From contig NZ_SOHM01000011.1 of NCBI RefSeq assembly GCF_004403945.1, forward strand, positions 62,358 to 126,357: a stretch of DNA of 64,000 nucleotides. Direction: 5' to 3'. The notes below the pieces were generated by a model. That model was not told the DNA's origin and made no database searches. It saw only the letters and a program-made list of their open reading frames with translations. The DNA comes from Cryobacterium lactosi. GTDB taxonomy: Bacteria; Actinomycetota; Actinomycetes; Actinomycetales; Microbacteriaceae. A program made the position numbers and the translations under genes. Below are positions 1 to 9,506 of the stretch, one piece after another (position 1 is the stretch's first letter; the number at the start of each line of letters is the position of its first letter).

Positions 1-143
1 ACATCCGCTCCCAGCATCTCGCTGAGCTCGCTGGTCGAGTCCAGCCGGGCCACCAGCTCGTACTCCGTCGCGTTCTCCACCAGGTCGCAGACCAGGCGCC
101 CCATCTTGCCCGTTGCGCCGATGACGGCCACCCGTGTTGTCAT
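1..143 (-). CDS. dapB: 4-hydroxy-tetrahydrodipicolinate reductase, N-terminal part (runs off the window)
   Basis: Only the first 47 codons are present. They read MTTRVAVIGATGKMGRLVCD and onward, with the GATGxMG dinucleotide-binding loop at the extreme N-terminus that is typical of DapB, the NAD(P)H-dependent reductase of the diaminopimelate/lysine pathway in the cytoplasm. The ATG is the complement of 141-143. In actinobacteria dapB commonly lies downstream of pnp and an M16 peptidase gene; here that order is kept but separated by about 15 kb of carbohydrate genes. The call rests on the nucleotide-binding loop and this synteny, because the catalytic domain lies outside the window. Other Rossmann-fold reductases with a similar start are possible but less likely. 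Confidence 0.8.
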   Translation of the reverse strand, partial: MTTRVAVIGATGKMGRLVCDLVENATEYELVARLDSTSELSEMLGAD

Positions 144-202
144 GCTGCCAATCTACCAAGCGCGACGGTTGCCACCGGTGCCCGGACACGTACCCTAGGG
201 GC

Positions 203-682
203 ATGCCTGAATTCACTGCGGTCTCTGTCACGGATGCGGGGTCCATCACCCTGCTCACGCAGTACTTCAGCGATCGCGCCTCAACGTTCCCTGCCGCGGG
301 CGGATACCGCACCACGTTCCCGACCCCCGCGCAGTTCGTGGCGCCGAACGGCCAGTTCCTGCTCGTCAGCGAAGAGCCTGGGTCCCGCACGTTCGTGGGC
401 TGCGGCGGCGTGCGGCGTATCGAAGACGGGGCGGATGGGGCGGTGCGGTTCGAGGCCAAACACCTCTGGCTGCAGCCGCAGGTGCGCGGCCGCGGCTGGG
501 GCAGCCTGCTGCTGGCGGAACTGGAAAAACGGGCCAGCGCGTTCGGCGCCACGGAAATCGTGCTCGACACCAACTCGAGTCTCGAGGCGGCCGGAGCGCT
601 CTACCGGCGCTCCGGCTATGTGGATGTGCCGCCGTACAACGACAACCCGAACGCCACGAACTGGTACAGCAAGGCACTGTAG
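203..682 (+). CDS. GNAT family N-acetyltransferase
   Basis: A 159-residue protein with the GNAT fold. The acetyl-CoA loop reads VRGRGWGSLLLAELEKRA, and a conserved C-terminal stretch reads AGALYRRSGYVDVPPYND. It should transfer an acetyl group from acetyl-CoA to an amine; the substrate cannot be told from sequence. The start at 203 (MPEFTAVSV) is preferred over an in-frame start at 134, which would overlap the divergent dapB start and add a Cys-rich, unconserved leader. It converges on the mannonate dehydratase gene, with about 22 bp between the stops and a weak 7-bp hairpin (687-709). Confidence 0.85.
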   Translation: MPEFTAVSVTDAGSITLLTQYFSDRASTFPAAGGYRTTFPTPAQFVAPNGQFLLVSEEPGSRTFVGCGGVRRIEDGADGAVRFEAKHLWLQPQVRGRGWGSLLLAELEKRASAFGATEIVLDTNSSLEAAGALYRRSGYVDVPPYNDNPNATNWYSKAL

Positions 683-704
683 CGGAGGTGACGCACCCGC
701 GTCG

Positions 705-1913
705 TCACCAGTCGTGTACCGTGCCGTCCAGGCGCCGGTTGACCGGCAGGTACTTGGGGTTATAGGGAAAAGCCGCCGCCGCGTCCTCGTCGAACTCCAC
801 TCCGAGCCCGGGCGCGGACCCGGGATGCATCAGCCCGTCGGTGAAGGTGTAGCCGTGTCGGAACACCTCCGCGGTCTGCGGGGTGTGCCCCATGAACTCC
901 TGGATTCCGAAATTGGGGATGGTGAGATCCACGTGCAAAGCCGCCGCCATGGTGATCGGCGACAGGTCGCCGGCGCCGTGCGACCCTGACCGCACACCAT
1001 AGAGCTCTGCGAGAGCGAATATTCGGCGTAGGTGCGTGATGCCGCCGGCGTGCGACACCGAGGTGCGGATGTAGTCGATCAATCTCTCGGTGATGAGCTG
1101 CTGGCAGTCCCAGATCGAATTGAATACCTCGCCGACGGCGATGGGCGTGGTGGTGTGCTGACGGATGAGCCGGAACGCGGACTGGTCTTCGGCCGGGGTC
1201 GGGTCTTCGATCCAGAAGGGGCGGTACGGTTCCAGCGACTTGCCGAGTCGCCCGGCTTCGATAGGCGTCAGACGGTGATGCACGTCGTGGAGCACATGGA
1301 CGCCGAAGCCGAATTCCTCGCGCACGAACTCGAACAGTCTCGGTGCGAAGTCCAGGTATGACGTGCTCTCCCAGCTGTCTTCCTGAGGCAGCGCGCTGCT
1401 CGCCGGCTCGTAGTAGGCCCCGGCCGCGGGGATGCCGTAGGTCTTGTCGACGCCCGGGATGGCCGACTGCACCCGCACCGCTTTGTAGCCGAGGTCGAGG
1501 TGCGCCCGGAAGTCGTCACCGAGCTCGGCGAAGTCGCTGCCGGAGGCGTGCCCGTACACCATCACCCCGTTCCTGGCCGCGCCGCCGAGCAACTCGTAGA
1601 CCGGCATTCCCGCCGCCTTGCCTTTGATGTCCCACAACGCGACATCCACCGCCGCGATGGCTGTCATGGTGACCGGGCCGCGCCGCCAGTAGGCGCCCTT
1701 GTAGAGGTAGTGCCAGATGTCTTCGATCCGGTTGGCCTCCCGGCCGATCAGGAGCGGAAGAATGTGATCGCGCAGATACGATTCGACCGCGAGTTCACGA
1801 CCGTTGAGGGTGGCGTCGCCGATGCCGCGGATGCCCTCGTCGGTGTCGATGATCAGGGTGACATAGTTCCGCCCCGGTGAGGTGACGACGACCCGTGCAG
1901 CGGTGATGAGCAT
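705..1913 (-). CDS. manD: D-mannonate dehydratase, enolase superfamily (ManD/RspA type)
   Basis: A 402-residue enolase-superfamily protein predicted to dehydrate D-mannonate to 2-keto-3-deoxygluconate. The residues that mark ManD are in place: Arg147 and Tyr159, metal ligands Asp210, Glu236 and Glu262, His212 within LHDVHH, His312 and Glu339. The C-terminus ends in the family's typical Trp. The start has a good ribosome binding site (AGGAG, five bases before ATG). It is the last gene of the xylan operon, 27 bp after the GH67 gene, which makes sense because glucuronate released by GH67 reaches KDG through fructuronate and mannonate. Uronate isomerase and mannonate oxidoreductase genes are not in this window. 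Some ManD-like proteins have low activity, but the Arg/Tyr pair favours an active enzyme. Confidence 0.88.
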   Translation of the reverse strand: MLITAARVVVTSPGRNYVTLIIDTDEGIRGIGDATLNGRELAVESYLRDHILPLLIGREANRIEDIWHYLYKGAYWRRGPVTMTAIAAVDVALWDIKGKAAGMPVYELLGGAARNGVMVYGHASGSDFAELGDDFRAHLDLGYKAVRVQSAIPGVDKTYGIPAAGAYYEPASSALPQEDSWESTSYLDFAPRLFEFVREEFGFGVHVLHDVHHRLTPIEAGRLGKSLEPYRPFWIEDPTPAEDQSAFRLIRQHTTTPIAVGEVFNSIWDCQQLITERLIDYIRTSVSHAGGITHLRRIFALAELYGVRSGSHGAGDLSPITMAAALHVDLTIPNFGIQEFMGHTPQTAEVFRHGYTFTDGLMHPGSAPGLGVEFDEDAAAAFPYNPKYLPVNRRLDGTVHDW

Positions 1914-1940
1914 GAGCTCTCCTGTCTCGGCTGAAGCCGA

Positions 1941-3986
1941 TTAGTAATGCGGACGACCGGTCGCGTCGGCGACCCCGGACTTGCGGAAGAAGTAGGTCTG
2001 GATCTGGTCGCGCCAGTCCCCCGCCGACCGAACCTGCTCCACGAGGAGCGTTGTCACGCGCTCATGCGTTGCACTGTCGATCCGGTTGCTCAGCCCGGCC
2101 CAGGCGGCCTGGCTGCGCAGAACGTCCTGCACCCCCTCGGTATGGGTGTCGTAGATGTGCTGGATGACCGTCGACCCGCTTTTCAGCACGTGGTCGTATG
2201 GCACGTGGTGGAAGAACAGCAGCAGATCGTCCGGGCACTCCGCCAGCGATTCGTAGCGTTCCCGCCACGGCGAGGGGTACTGCCCGGCGAATCCGGTTCC
2301 CGTCGCCTGCGTGCGATCGACGCCGACACCGTCTCGATCGGCGAAGTGATACGTTCCCCAGCGCGAGTACTCGTAACCATCGACGTCCGGGCCGTAGTGG
2401 TCCCGGGAACTCACCATGAAACCGACTCCGAGCGGCGCCGTGTACTTCTCGTAGGTCGCCCACGAGCTGTCGAGGATGGAGTGGATGACGGCCCGCGCGT
2501 GATCGTCCGCGTCCGGGAAGGTCGCCCCGATCCATTCGTCCAGGATGCGGAGAGGGTCGGCGAGCGGCTCCCAGGAGAGCCTGCCGAACGCGTAGAGATT
2601 CGCCTGGGCAAGGGGGTGCCCGGTGAGGAAATGGTCGGTGCCGACGTTGGAGACTGCCACGAACCCTCCGGTGGCGAGGTCCGCGACGGGACGCGCCCCG
2701 TCGGTCTCACCGGCGAAGCGGAAGCGCAGGATCTCGCTCCAGGCCGGCCCGAGGTAGCAGACGTGTTTCTGCTGCCCGGTGTACTCCTGGGTCACCTGGA
2801 GCTCAACGGCGACGTTCGTGTGTGTGAGCGCCCCGATCACCGGCGAAACCGGCTCGCGAGTCTGGAAGTCGATGGGACCGTGTTTCACCTGCAGCACGAC
2901 ATTGTCGGCGAATTGCCCGTCCAACGGAACGAAGTGCCCGAAGGCAGCCTTGGCACGGTCGGTGGATCGATCGCGCCAGTCCTGATGGTGGTTGTAGACG
3001 AACGCCCGCCAGTGCACGATGCCGTCGTGCGGGGCGAGTGCCGCCGCCAGCGGGTTCGCGCCCTCGGCGTGGCTGCGACCGTAGGAGAACGGCCCGGGCT
3101 GCCCCTCGGAGTCGGCCTTGACCACGTATCCGCCGAAGTCGGGGATCGCGTCGTAGACCCGGTCGGTCGCCTCGCGCCACCACTCGGCCACCTCCGGCAG
3201 CAGCGGATCGGCGCTCTCCAACCCGCCCAGGAGCACCGGGGAGGCGAAGTTGACCGAGAGGTGCAGCCGGATGCCCCAGGACCGGAACACGTCGGCGACG
3301 CGAGCGACATCGGGCAGTTTGTCAGTGAGGAGCAGGGCTTCGGTCCGGTGCACATTGACGTTGTTGATCGCCACCCGGTTGATTCCGACTGCCGCCAGCA
3401 GACGCGCGTACCGGGCGACACGATCCAGGTCCCGGCGCACCTCCCCGTCGGTGAAGAAGATCGAATCACCCGCATAGCCTCGCTCCACGGCGCCCATCAC
3501 GGGGTGAACCGTCATGTTGTCCCAGTGGTCAAGCATCCGGATGGGGTGAGCCGGTTGCTCGCGCCGCACCCCGGGAGCCGGCTCACCGTTCCGCATCAGG
3601 TCGAGCACCCCGTACAGTGCGCCGTGGTCCGTGGCAGCCACGATCGCGGTGACCGAATCCCTGCGGGCGAGGATGTACCCCTCCGGCGTCAGGGGCGAGG
3701 CCTCCGCGGCCGCCGCGGCCTCCCGCACCGCCGCCACATCCGCGTGTGCGGGGTTCGGCGCCATCGGCTCGGTGACGAGGATGACGACGATCTCGGCATC
3801 CGTGATCACATCGACGAATCTGCCACCGTGGGCCGCCATCGCTCGGGTGAACTCGCTGCGCACAGTGTCGACGAGTGGCCCGTGCGCGTCGATGTACACC
3901 CGCCGCCCACCGAGGTGCCGAGAGGACTCCCCCGGCAACCAGGCCGGGTGTTCCCGTGTCGTGTCGCGTGTGTCAGTGGTCGTCAT
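1941..3986 (-). CDS. aguA: alpha-glucuronidase, glycoside hydrolase family 67
   Basis: A 681-residue GH67 protein, the usual length for the family. GH67 removes (4-O-methyl-)D-glucuronic acid from the non-reducing end of short xylo-oligosaccharides (aldouronic acids). Hallmarks are RMLDHWDNM near residue 150, KADSEGQPGP with probable general acid Glu294, and an acidic catalytic region PLDGQF...KHGPIDFQTREP around 354-379. There is no signal peptide, so it acts in the cytoplasm on imported oligosaccharides. AAGGAG precedes the ATG. It lies between GH42 and ManD in the operon, and its product glucuronate feeds the ManD branch. Confidence 0.93.
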   Translation of the reverse strand: MTTTDTRDTTREHPAWLPGESSRHLGGRRVYIDAHGPLVDTVRSEFTRAMAAHGGRFVDVITDAEIVVILVTEPMAPNPAHADVAAVREAAAAAEASPLTPEGYILARRDSVTAIVAATDHGALYGVLDLMRNGEPAPGVRREQPAHPIRMLDHWDNMTVHPVMGAVERGYAGDSIFFTDGEVRRDLDRVARYARLLAAVGINRVAINNVNVHRTEALLLTDKLPDVARVADVFRSWGIRLHLSVNFASPVLLGGLESADPLLPEVAEWWREATDRVYDAIPDFGGYVVKADSEGQPGPFSYGRSHAEGANPLAAALAPHDGIVHWRAFVYNHHQDWRDRSTDRAKAAFGHFVPLDGQFADNVVLQVKHGPIDFQTREPVSPVIGALTHTNVAVELQVTQEYTGQQKHVCYLGPAWSEILRFRFAGETDGARPVADLATGGFVAVSNVGTDHFLTGHPLAQANLYAFGRLSWEPLADPLRILDEWIGATFPDADDHARAVIHSILDSSWATYEKYTAPLGVGFMVSSRDHYGPDVDGYEYSRWGTYHFADRDGVGVDRTQATGTGFAGQYPSPWRERYESLAECPDDLLLFFHHVPYDHVLKSGSTVIQHIYDTHTEGVQDVLRSQAAWAGLSNRIDSATHERVTTLLVEQVRSAGDWRDQIQTYFFRKSGVADATGRPHY

Positions 3987-4067
3987 TGGTTTCTCCTTGT
4001 GATGCCGGCAGCCGCCGGCAGACGGTGGATCTTCTGGTGCTCACGGGACCGGGCGGCTCCGCGCCGG

Positions 4068-6131
4068 TCAGCCCTCTCGTACGACCATCACGCCCTTCGG
4101 CTCCAGAGTGATCGCTTCACCCTGCCGGACTGCAGCCCCGGTGATCAGGTCGGTTCCCGCCGCATGAGCGGGCACCACGACGGGCTGATCACCGTGATTG
4201 AGGAGGAAGGCGAACCTGCCGCCATCGCCCTCCCGCACGGCGTACTCGAGCTCGGGTTCATCCGCGTACGGGCCGATCAGGTCATGCTCTGCCAGTACGG
4301 CCCGCACCACCTGCGACACGCCGTCGGCGTCCAGGAGCGTGCCGACGTACCAGGCGGAGCCGCCGGCGGCAGAGGGCATCCGGGTCACGGCCGCCCGCCC
4401 GGCGTAGAAGTCGTCCTCATAACTGCCGACGACCTCTGCGCCCTCGGGAACCAGGATCTCGAAGACACTCCGCGCGCCGACGGCGCCGCTGAGCCCCGAG
4501 CCGGTCAAGACGATCCGGTTGACCGACTCGGCGGGCAGGGAATCAGTTTCCTCAACCCGCACACCGAACAGGGGCGCGAGAGGGCCTGGCGCATCGGCCA
4601 GGAACGCGTTGGTGTCCCGGTCCACTCGACCGCTCAGGAACGACGACAGTACCGACCCGCCCCGTTCCGTCACGGCCCGGAGCCGGTCGGCGATGTCGCC
4701 CTTGAGCATGTGCAGAAGCGGCGCCACCACGACGTCGTAGCCGTCCAGGGGTGCGTCGACCGACACGACATCCAGTTGGGCGCCGGCTTCCCACAGTGCC
4801 CGGTGATAGCCCAGGACCACTTGGGGGTAGCTCACCGTGCGGTTGAGTCCGTCCGTTGTCTCGGAGGCCCACCAGCTGTCCCAGTCGAAGAGCACGGCCA
4901 CGCGCGCCGGCGTGCGAGCGCCCAATACCACTCCGCCGACCCGTTCGAAGTCGGCGCCGAGGGCGGCGACTTCCCTGAATGAGCGGGTGTCGGTGCGCCC
5001 GGCGTGGTCGAGAACGGCTCCGTGATACTTCTCGCAGGCGCCTCGCGACTGGCGCATCTGGAAGTAGAGCACGGCGTCCGCACCGTGGGCCACCGACTGC
5101 CACGACCACAGTCGCAGCACCCCCGGGCGCTTGAGGGGGTTGATGTCGCGGCTGGCGGTGATCGTCGGGGTCTGTTCCATCACCCAGAACGGGTCTCCGC
5201 CTTTGAGCCCCCGCATCAGATCGTGGGTCAGCGCCATCCGTGCCTCAGAACGGTCGGTCGGCGGGTAGTTGTCCCAGGAGGCGAAGTCGAGGTGTTCAGC
5301 CCACCGGTGGTAGTCGATCGGCCGGTACATGCCCATGAAGTTGGTCGTGGCCGGCGTCGTCGTGTCGTGCTCCCGGATCGCCGCCTTCTCGTCGAGGAAG
5401 TTCTGCAGCATCGCGTCGGACATGAAGCGCAGGTAGTCCAGGGTGATGCCCTGGAACGCGGTGTGGTTCTGACCACGCCAGTGCTCGCTCAGCGCATTCG
5501 GCGGCACGATCTGTGCCCAGTCGGAGAACGTGTGCGACCAGAATGTGGCGTTCCAGGCCGCGTTGAGACGCTCGAGGGTGTCGTAGCGCTCGCGCAACCA
5601 GACGCGGAACCCGGCGGCGCAGTTCTCGCAGTAGCAGGCCCCGCTGTACTCGTTGCCGATGTGCCAGGCCATGAGGGCGGGGTGACCCGCGTAACGCCGC
5701 GCGATCTCACCGGCGAGGCGGCTGGAGAGCCGCCGGAACACCGGCGAACTCGGGCAGGCATTGTGGCGTTGTCCGTAGACGTGCCGGCGCCCGTCGAAAT
5801 CTGTGCGGTTGACCTCCGGATGCGTGTGGGCGAGCCACGGGGGAAGCGCGCCTGTCGCGGTCGCCATGACGAATCGGCGACCCGACTCAGCGGCCTTGGC
5901 GACGATCTCGTCGAGGAGGGTGAAGTCGTACTGGTCTTCGGCGACCGAGATGAGCGCCCAGTCGAAGACCCCCAGGGTGACGGTGTCGATCCGGGCGAGA
6001 TCGAACGCGGCGTAGTCCTCGTCCCAGTAGTCTCGTGGCCACTGCTCAGGGTTGTAGTCCCCGCCGTACAGGATCTTGTCCTGCCGGGGCGGACGGGTGT
6101 CGGTGTCGGTCCTGATGTCGATATCGGTCAC
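4068..6131 (-). CDS. beta-galactosidase, glycoside hydrolase family 42
   Basis: A 687-residue GH42 enzyme. Seen directly: LYGGDYNPEQWP near residue 21, acid/base Glu161 in HIGNEYSG, nucleophile Glu319 in WVMEQTPT, and the family zinc site Cys126, Cys166, Cys168 and Cys171. It hydrolyses terminal beta-galactosides; some members act on alpha-L-arabinopyranosides, which would suit a xylan locus. The start is GTG at 6131, overlapping the stop of the upstream membrane protein gene by four bases (GTGA). The reading frame continues open upstream to 6650, but that part is only a shadow of the membrane protein gene. No signal peptide, so intracellular. Confidence 0.92.
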   Translation of the reverse strand: MTDIDIRTDTDTRPPRQDKILYGGDYNPEQWPRDYWDEDYAAFDLARIDTVTLGVFDWALISVAEDQYDFTLLDEIVAKAAESGRRFVMATATGALPPWLAHTHPEVNRTDFDGRRHVYGQRHNACPSSPVFRRLSSRLAGEIARRYAGHPALMAWHIGNEYSGACYCENCAAGFRVWLRERYDTLERLNAAWNATFWSHTFSDWAQIVPPNALSEHWRGQNHTAFQGITLDYLRFMSDAMLQNFLDEKAAIREHDTTTPATTNFMGMYRPIDYHRWAEHLDFASWDNYPPTDRSEARMALTHDLMRGLKGGDPFWVMEQTPTITASRDINPLKRPGVLRLWSWQSVAHGADAVLYFQMRQSRGACEKYHGAVLDHAGRTDTRSFREVAALGADFERVGGVVLGARTPARVAVLFDWDSWWASETTDGLNRTVSYPQVVLGYHRALWEAGAQLDVVSVDAPLDGYDVVVAPLLHMLKGDIADRLRAVTERGGSVLSSFLSGRVDRDTNAFLADAPGPLAPLFGVRVEETDSLPAESVNRIVLTGSGLSGAVGARSVFEILVPEGAEVVGSYEDDFYAGRAAVTRMPSAAGGSAWYVGTLLDADGVSQVVRAVLAEHDLIGPYADEPELEYAVREGDGGRFAFLLNHGDQPVVVPAHAAGTDLITGAAVRQGEAITLEPKGVMVVREG

Positions 6132-6817
6132 GCGATGTACTTCTCCTCGATGAGGGTGGTCATGGGCTTGGCGTTGTTCAGCAGGACTGCGGCGAGGATC
6201 GAGCCGAGTGCGATCAGAGCCACCTCGGAGCCGACGCTGACGACGCCGATGCTCGCAATGGTGATGGCCGCGGCTCCGAGGGTCGCTCGCGGTGCCTCGC
6301 GCACGCAGCGCAGGGCAAGCCGCAGCACGTCCCGTGCGCGGAAGTTGTAGAGCGACCCGATGATGAGGGCGTGCAGCGCAACGACCGCGACGAGAGTGAA
6401 GACGGCGGCTTGGACGAGGCCGGCGATGACAAGCGGAACGCCCGGAGCGATGACCACGTCGAGGTAGGCGACGTTGATCCCCAGGATGCCGAGCGTCACC
6501 AGCACCAGCCACCACCAACGCAGCATCCCGAGGGTGTTGAGTCGGTATCCCCGCCAGAAATGCCGGGCCGGCTCCAGGTGGTCTTCGGTGGGACTCTGCC
6601 GCCACGCGAAGATCAGGGCTGAGAGCGCAGGCCCCACCGGCAGGAGGCACAGGGCGAGGAGCGGTGCGTTCGAGGCATCGCCCGACAGCGTCACCAAGAG
6701 GCCCAGCCCGGGCGATGCCGCGGCGAGGAAGAGGAGCTCGAGGATCAGGACCCGGTAAACCATGGCGGTGGCGCGGCCGAGGGTCCCCGTGCGCTGCGTA
6801 CCTGTCGAGAGTGTCAT
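6128..6817 (-). CDS. YesL-like (DUF624) integral membrane protein
   Basis: A 229-residue protein with about five hydrophobic segments, resembling the YesL/DUF624 family. These proteins of unknown function recur beside LplABC/YtcP-type ABC importers and glycoside hydrolases in Firmicutes and actinobacteria. The chosen ATG at 6817 has AGGAG eight bases upstream; an in-frame start at 6847 lacks one. It follows the binding-protein gene by 66 bp and overlaps the GH42 start, so it is translationally coupled. Its role, perhaps in transporter assembly or sugar sensing, is unknown, and the family call is from pattern recognition only. Confidence 0.75.
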   Translation of the reverse strand: MTLSTGTQRTGTLGRATAMVYRVLILELLFLAAASPGLGLLVTLSGDASNAPLLALCLLPVGPALSALIFAWRQSPTEDHLEPARHFWRGYRLNTLGMLRWWWLVLVTLGILGINVAYLDVVIAPGVPLVIAGLVQAAVFTLVAVVALHALIIGSLYNFRARDVLRLALRCVREAPRATLGAAAITIASIGVVSVGSEVALIALGSILAAVLLNNAKPMTTLIEEKYIA

Positions 6818-6883
6818 TGTGAATACTCCTGGGCTGTAGGGCTGCACCGCCGGGGCCCGATCAGGCCCCGGCGGAACTTTCGG

Positions 6884-8506
6884 TTACTGGGTTTCGGCGT
6901 ACCGGTCGTAGGCGGAATTGACCAGGTCGAGGTATCTGCTCATTCCCTTGCCCTCCAGTTCGGTCACGTAGTCGTCCCATTCGGACAGGTCGCGCTGGCC
7001 GAGGATGAAGCGCAACGTCGCCTGCTTCGCCGTGTCCGACAGGGGCGTTTCGAGGAGGGTGGCCTGCTCGCGTTCCGATTCTTCGAGGGGGAACGGCGGG
7101 GCGAGCGGCAGAACGTCTTTCTCCTTCATCACGGCCTGGAATGCGAGTTCTTCTTCGGAGAACGTGGACTCGAGCAGTTCGGTGGCGCCGCCATAGGCGA
7201 AGACACCCGTGGCGAATCCGAAGTCCTTCTGCAGGTGCTTCGGTGCACCGGGGTGCACGCCGACAAAGTCGATGTCGCCGTTCAGTGTTCGCGTGCCGTC
7301 GGCGTCCTTGGCGAAGGTCGTTCCCTCGACACCCCACTTGACGAATTCCGCGCCCTCGTCGGAGTACCACAGCCAGTCGATGAACTGCATCATCGCGGTG
7401 AAGTTCTCACTCTTGAGGGCGTCGGCGTTGATCATGATGCCGTTCTCGAGACGGGTGGCCTCGGACAGCACGTTGCCGGCGGGACCGGCCGGCAGCGGGA
7501 TCTTGGCCACGGTCGCCCCGGGCACAGTCTCCGTCAGCGCGGGGCGGTAGTCGTTCACGACGGTCTGGGCGTTGGAGCTGATCGCGAAGGATTTGCCGCT
7601 CACGAACTTCTGGATCGCCGAGTCGTCGTCCTGGGTGAAGCTCTCGGGGTCGATCAGGCCGTCCGCGACAAGGGAGTGCAGATACTCGACGAAGGCCCGG
7701 TACTCCTCGGTGGCTCCGGTGAATTCGAACTTCTTGTCATCCTCGTTCCAGGATGCCGCATCCCAGCCCCAGCCGGCCGAGGTACCGAAGGTCATCGCCA
7801 CGACATTCAACAGGCTGTCGCCCTTGAACCGGTCAGAGAGGGGGTAGGAATCGGGGTAGGCCGTCTTGATCGCGGCCAGAACATCGCGGAACTCGTCCCA
7901 ATCCTTCGGGTCCTCGAGACCGAGCTGCTCCATGATGTCGGTGCGGAACGCAACCGTGTAGTCCTGCCAGATGTCCTCGTGCACGCCGGGCAGCACGTAG
8001 AACTCACCATCAGCCTGCCTGAGGCCCTCGAAGCTGTCCTCGAGATCCCATTTCTCGATCTTCTCCGACAGGTTCGGCATCAGGTCGAGGTATTCGCTGA
8101 CCGGAAGCACTGCCCCGGAGGACACATACGCTTCCTCCTGACCCGGATAGGTCTTGGGAATGATCAGTGGCGCCTTACCGGCGCCGACGAGGAGGCTGCG
8201 CTTCTGCTCGTAGTCGCTCATCGGCACAACGGTGGGTTCAAGCGTCACGTTGGTGCGTTCGGTCAGCTCTGACCACAGCAACCAGTCCTTCTTGAGCGGG
8301 TAGTTCGGGTGATCGCTGAAAAGGATGGAGAAGTTGATGGGCTCGGTCGCCGTGAACTGCTCCCCCGCGGCGAAATTCGCCATCGCACCGACGTCTTTGC
8401 CGCTGAGATCAACCTCGGCATCGTCGCCAGGCGCGCAAGCGGTCAGCCCGGCCACGAGCGCGACGAGGGCTCCCGTGGCAATGACTTTCTTTCGTATGGA
8501 CAACAT
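6884..8506 (-). CDS. extracellular solute-binding lipoprotein of a carbohydrate ABC importer (LplA/YtcQ type)
   Basis: A 540-residue binding protein. The N-terminus is a lipoprotein signal peptide (MLSIRKK, hydrophobic stretch, lipobox LTAC with the modified Cys24), so it is anchored outside the membrane. Its length and features such as VLPGVHEDIWQDYTVAFRTD and the repeated WLW/EFVKWG region fit the large LplA/YtcQ class that captures oligosaccharides, including aldouronates. The ATG at 8506 follows GAAAGGAA. It lies between the YtcP-type permease (67 bp gap) and the YesL-like gene. No ATPase gene is in the cluster; such importers often share a general MsmX-type ATPase encoded elsewhere. Confidence 0.88.
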   Translation of the reverse strand: MLSIRKKVIATGALVALVAGLTACAPGDDAEVDLSGKDVGAMANFAAGEQFTATEPINFSILFSDHPNYPLKKDWLLWSELTERTNVTLEPTVVPMSDYEQKRSLLVGAGKAPLIIPKTYPGQEEAYVSSGAVLPVSEYLDLMPNLSEKIEKWDLEDSFEGLRQADGEFYVLPGVHEDIWQDYTVAFRTDIMEQLGLEDPKDWDEFRDVLAAIKTAYPDSYPLSDRFKGDSLLNVVAMTFGTSAGWGWDAASWNEDDKKFEFTGATEEYRAFVEYLHSLVADGLIDPESFTQDDDSAIQKFVSGKSFAISSNAQTVVNDYRPALTETVPGATVAKIPLPAGPAGNVLSEATRLENGIMINADALKSENFTAMMQFIDWLWYSDEGAEFVKWGVEGTTFAKDADGTRTLNGDIDFVGVHPGAPKHLQKDFGFATGVFAYGGATELLESTFSEEELAFQAVMKEKDVLPLAPPFPLEESEREQATLLETPLSDTAKQATLRFILGQRDLSEWDDYVTELEGKGMSRYLDLVNSAYDRYAETQ

Positions 8507-8573
8507 TCTGTTCCTTTCGTTGCCGATGAGGTCGGCCTGGGATGAGTGTGACGGTGAGCTGGTGCGGGAGAGG

Positions 8574-9506
8574 TCAGCCCTTGACGGAGCCGAGCATGAT
8601 TCCCGAGACGAAGTGTCGTTGCACGAACGGGTACAAGCAGAGGATCGGCAGCACCGTGAGCACCATGGTGACCGACTGGATGTTGGATGCCACCTGGGCC
8701 AGGTCGGTGCCGCCCCCGGACGATGCGGCCGTCGAGGCACCGGCGATCAGGTTGCGGAGGTAGACGGTGACCGGGAACAGATCGGCGCGGTCCATATACA
8801 GGAACGCCTGGAACCAGGAGTTCCAGAACGCCACCGCGTAAAAGAGCACCATCGTCGCCATGACAGCCTTGGAGAGCGGCAACACGATTCGAAACAGGAT
8901 CCCGAAGGTCGAGAGGCCGTCGATCTGCGCGGCTTCGTCCAGCTCCTCCGGAAGATTCTCGAAGAACGACTTCATCACGAGCAGGTTGAAGACCGAGATG
9001 GCGTTCGGCAGCACGATCGCCCACAGCGAGTTCGTCAGGCCCAGACTTGAGATGAGGACGTAGTTCGGGATGAGGCCGCCGTTGAAGAACATCGTGAAGA
9101 CGGCGATCCCGATGAGGACGTTGCGGCCCCGCAGTTTTCTCTTTGAGAGCACGTAGGCGTAACAGGTGGTGAGCACCATGGCGATCGCCGTGGCGACAAC
9201 CGTGTACACCACGGTGTTGCGGTAGTTCGTCCAGAACAGCGAGTCCGACAGCACCAACTGATAGGTGGTCGTGTTGAAGCCCTTCGGCCATAGATTCACC
9301 TCGCCGGCCCGGATGAACGACTCCCCGCTGAACGACTGCGCGATGATGTTCACGAACGGATAGAGGGTCACCCCGACGACCCCGAGCAGGATCAGGGTGT
9401 TCACGACCTGGAAGGTACGTTCTCCTCGGGAGGACCTGATTCGGCGAGACCGCGTGGGAGTTTCGCGCACCGTCAACCTGGTCGGTGCGGGATCGGTTTT
9501 TACCAC
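8574..9506 (-). CDS. carbohydrate ABC transporter permease, LplC/YtcP (MalG-like) type
   Basis: A 310-residue permease with about six transmembrane helices. It carries the EAA loop ELDEAAQIDGLSTFGILFRIVLPLSKA that contacts the ATPase, and a C-terminus typical of YtcP/LplC proteins (FVQRHFVSGIMLGSVKG). It starts with GTG at 9506 and overlaps the stop of the LplB-type gene by a few bases, so the two permeases are co-translated. With its partner it forms the channel for the sugar bound by the lipoprotein encoded just downstream. Confidence 0.9.
   Translation of the reverse strand: MVKTDPAPTRLTVRETPTRSRRIRSSRGERTFQVVNTLILLGVVGVTLYPFVNIIAQSFSGESFIRAGEVNLWPKGFNTTTYQLVLSDSLFWTNYRNTVVYTVVATAIAMVLTTCYAYVLSKRKLRGRNVLIGIAVFTMFFNGGLIPNYVLISSLGLTNSLWAIVLPNAISVFNLLVMKSFFENLPEELDEAAQIDGLSTFGILFRIVLPLSKAVMATMVLFYAVAFWNSWFQAFLYMDRADLFPVTVYLRNLIAGASTAASSGGGTDLAQVASNIQSVTMVLTVLPILCLYPFVQRHFVSGIMLGSVKG

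Noticed and set aside
687..709. Weak hairpin between the GNAT and ManD stop codons as a terminator
   Set aside because: Only 7 bp with a 9-base loop, overlapping the ManD stop codon and without a T tract.
1947..4982. Long plus-strand open frame (1011 codons) across the GH67 and GH42 genes
   Set aside because: It is antisense to two complete enzymes with catalytic motifs, has no family features and is Arg/Gly/Val-rich, as expected from the mirror of GC-biased codons.
4068..6650. GH42 frame extended upstream to 860 codons
   Set aside because: The extension overlaps the YesL-like gene in another frame and is Arg/Pro/His-rich; the GTG at 6131 overlaps the upstream stop and begins the real enzyme.
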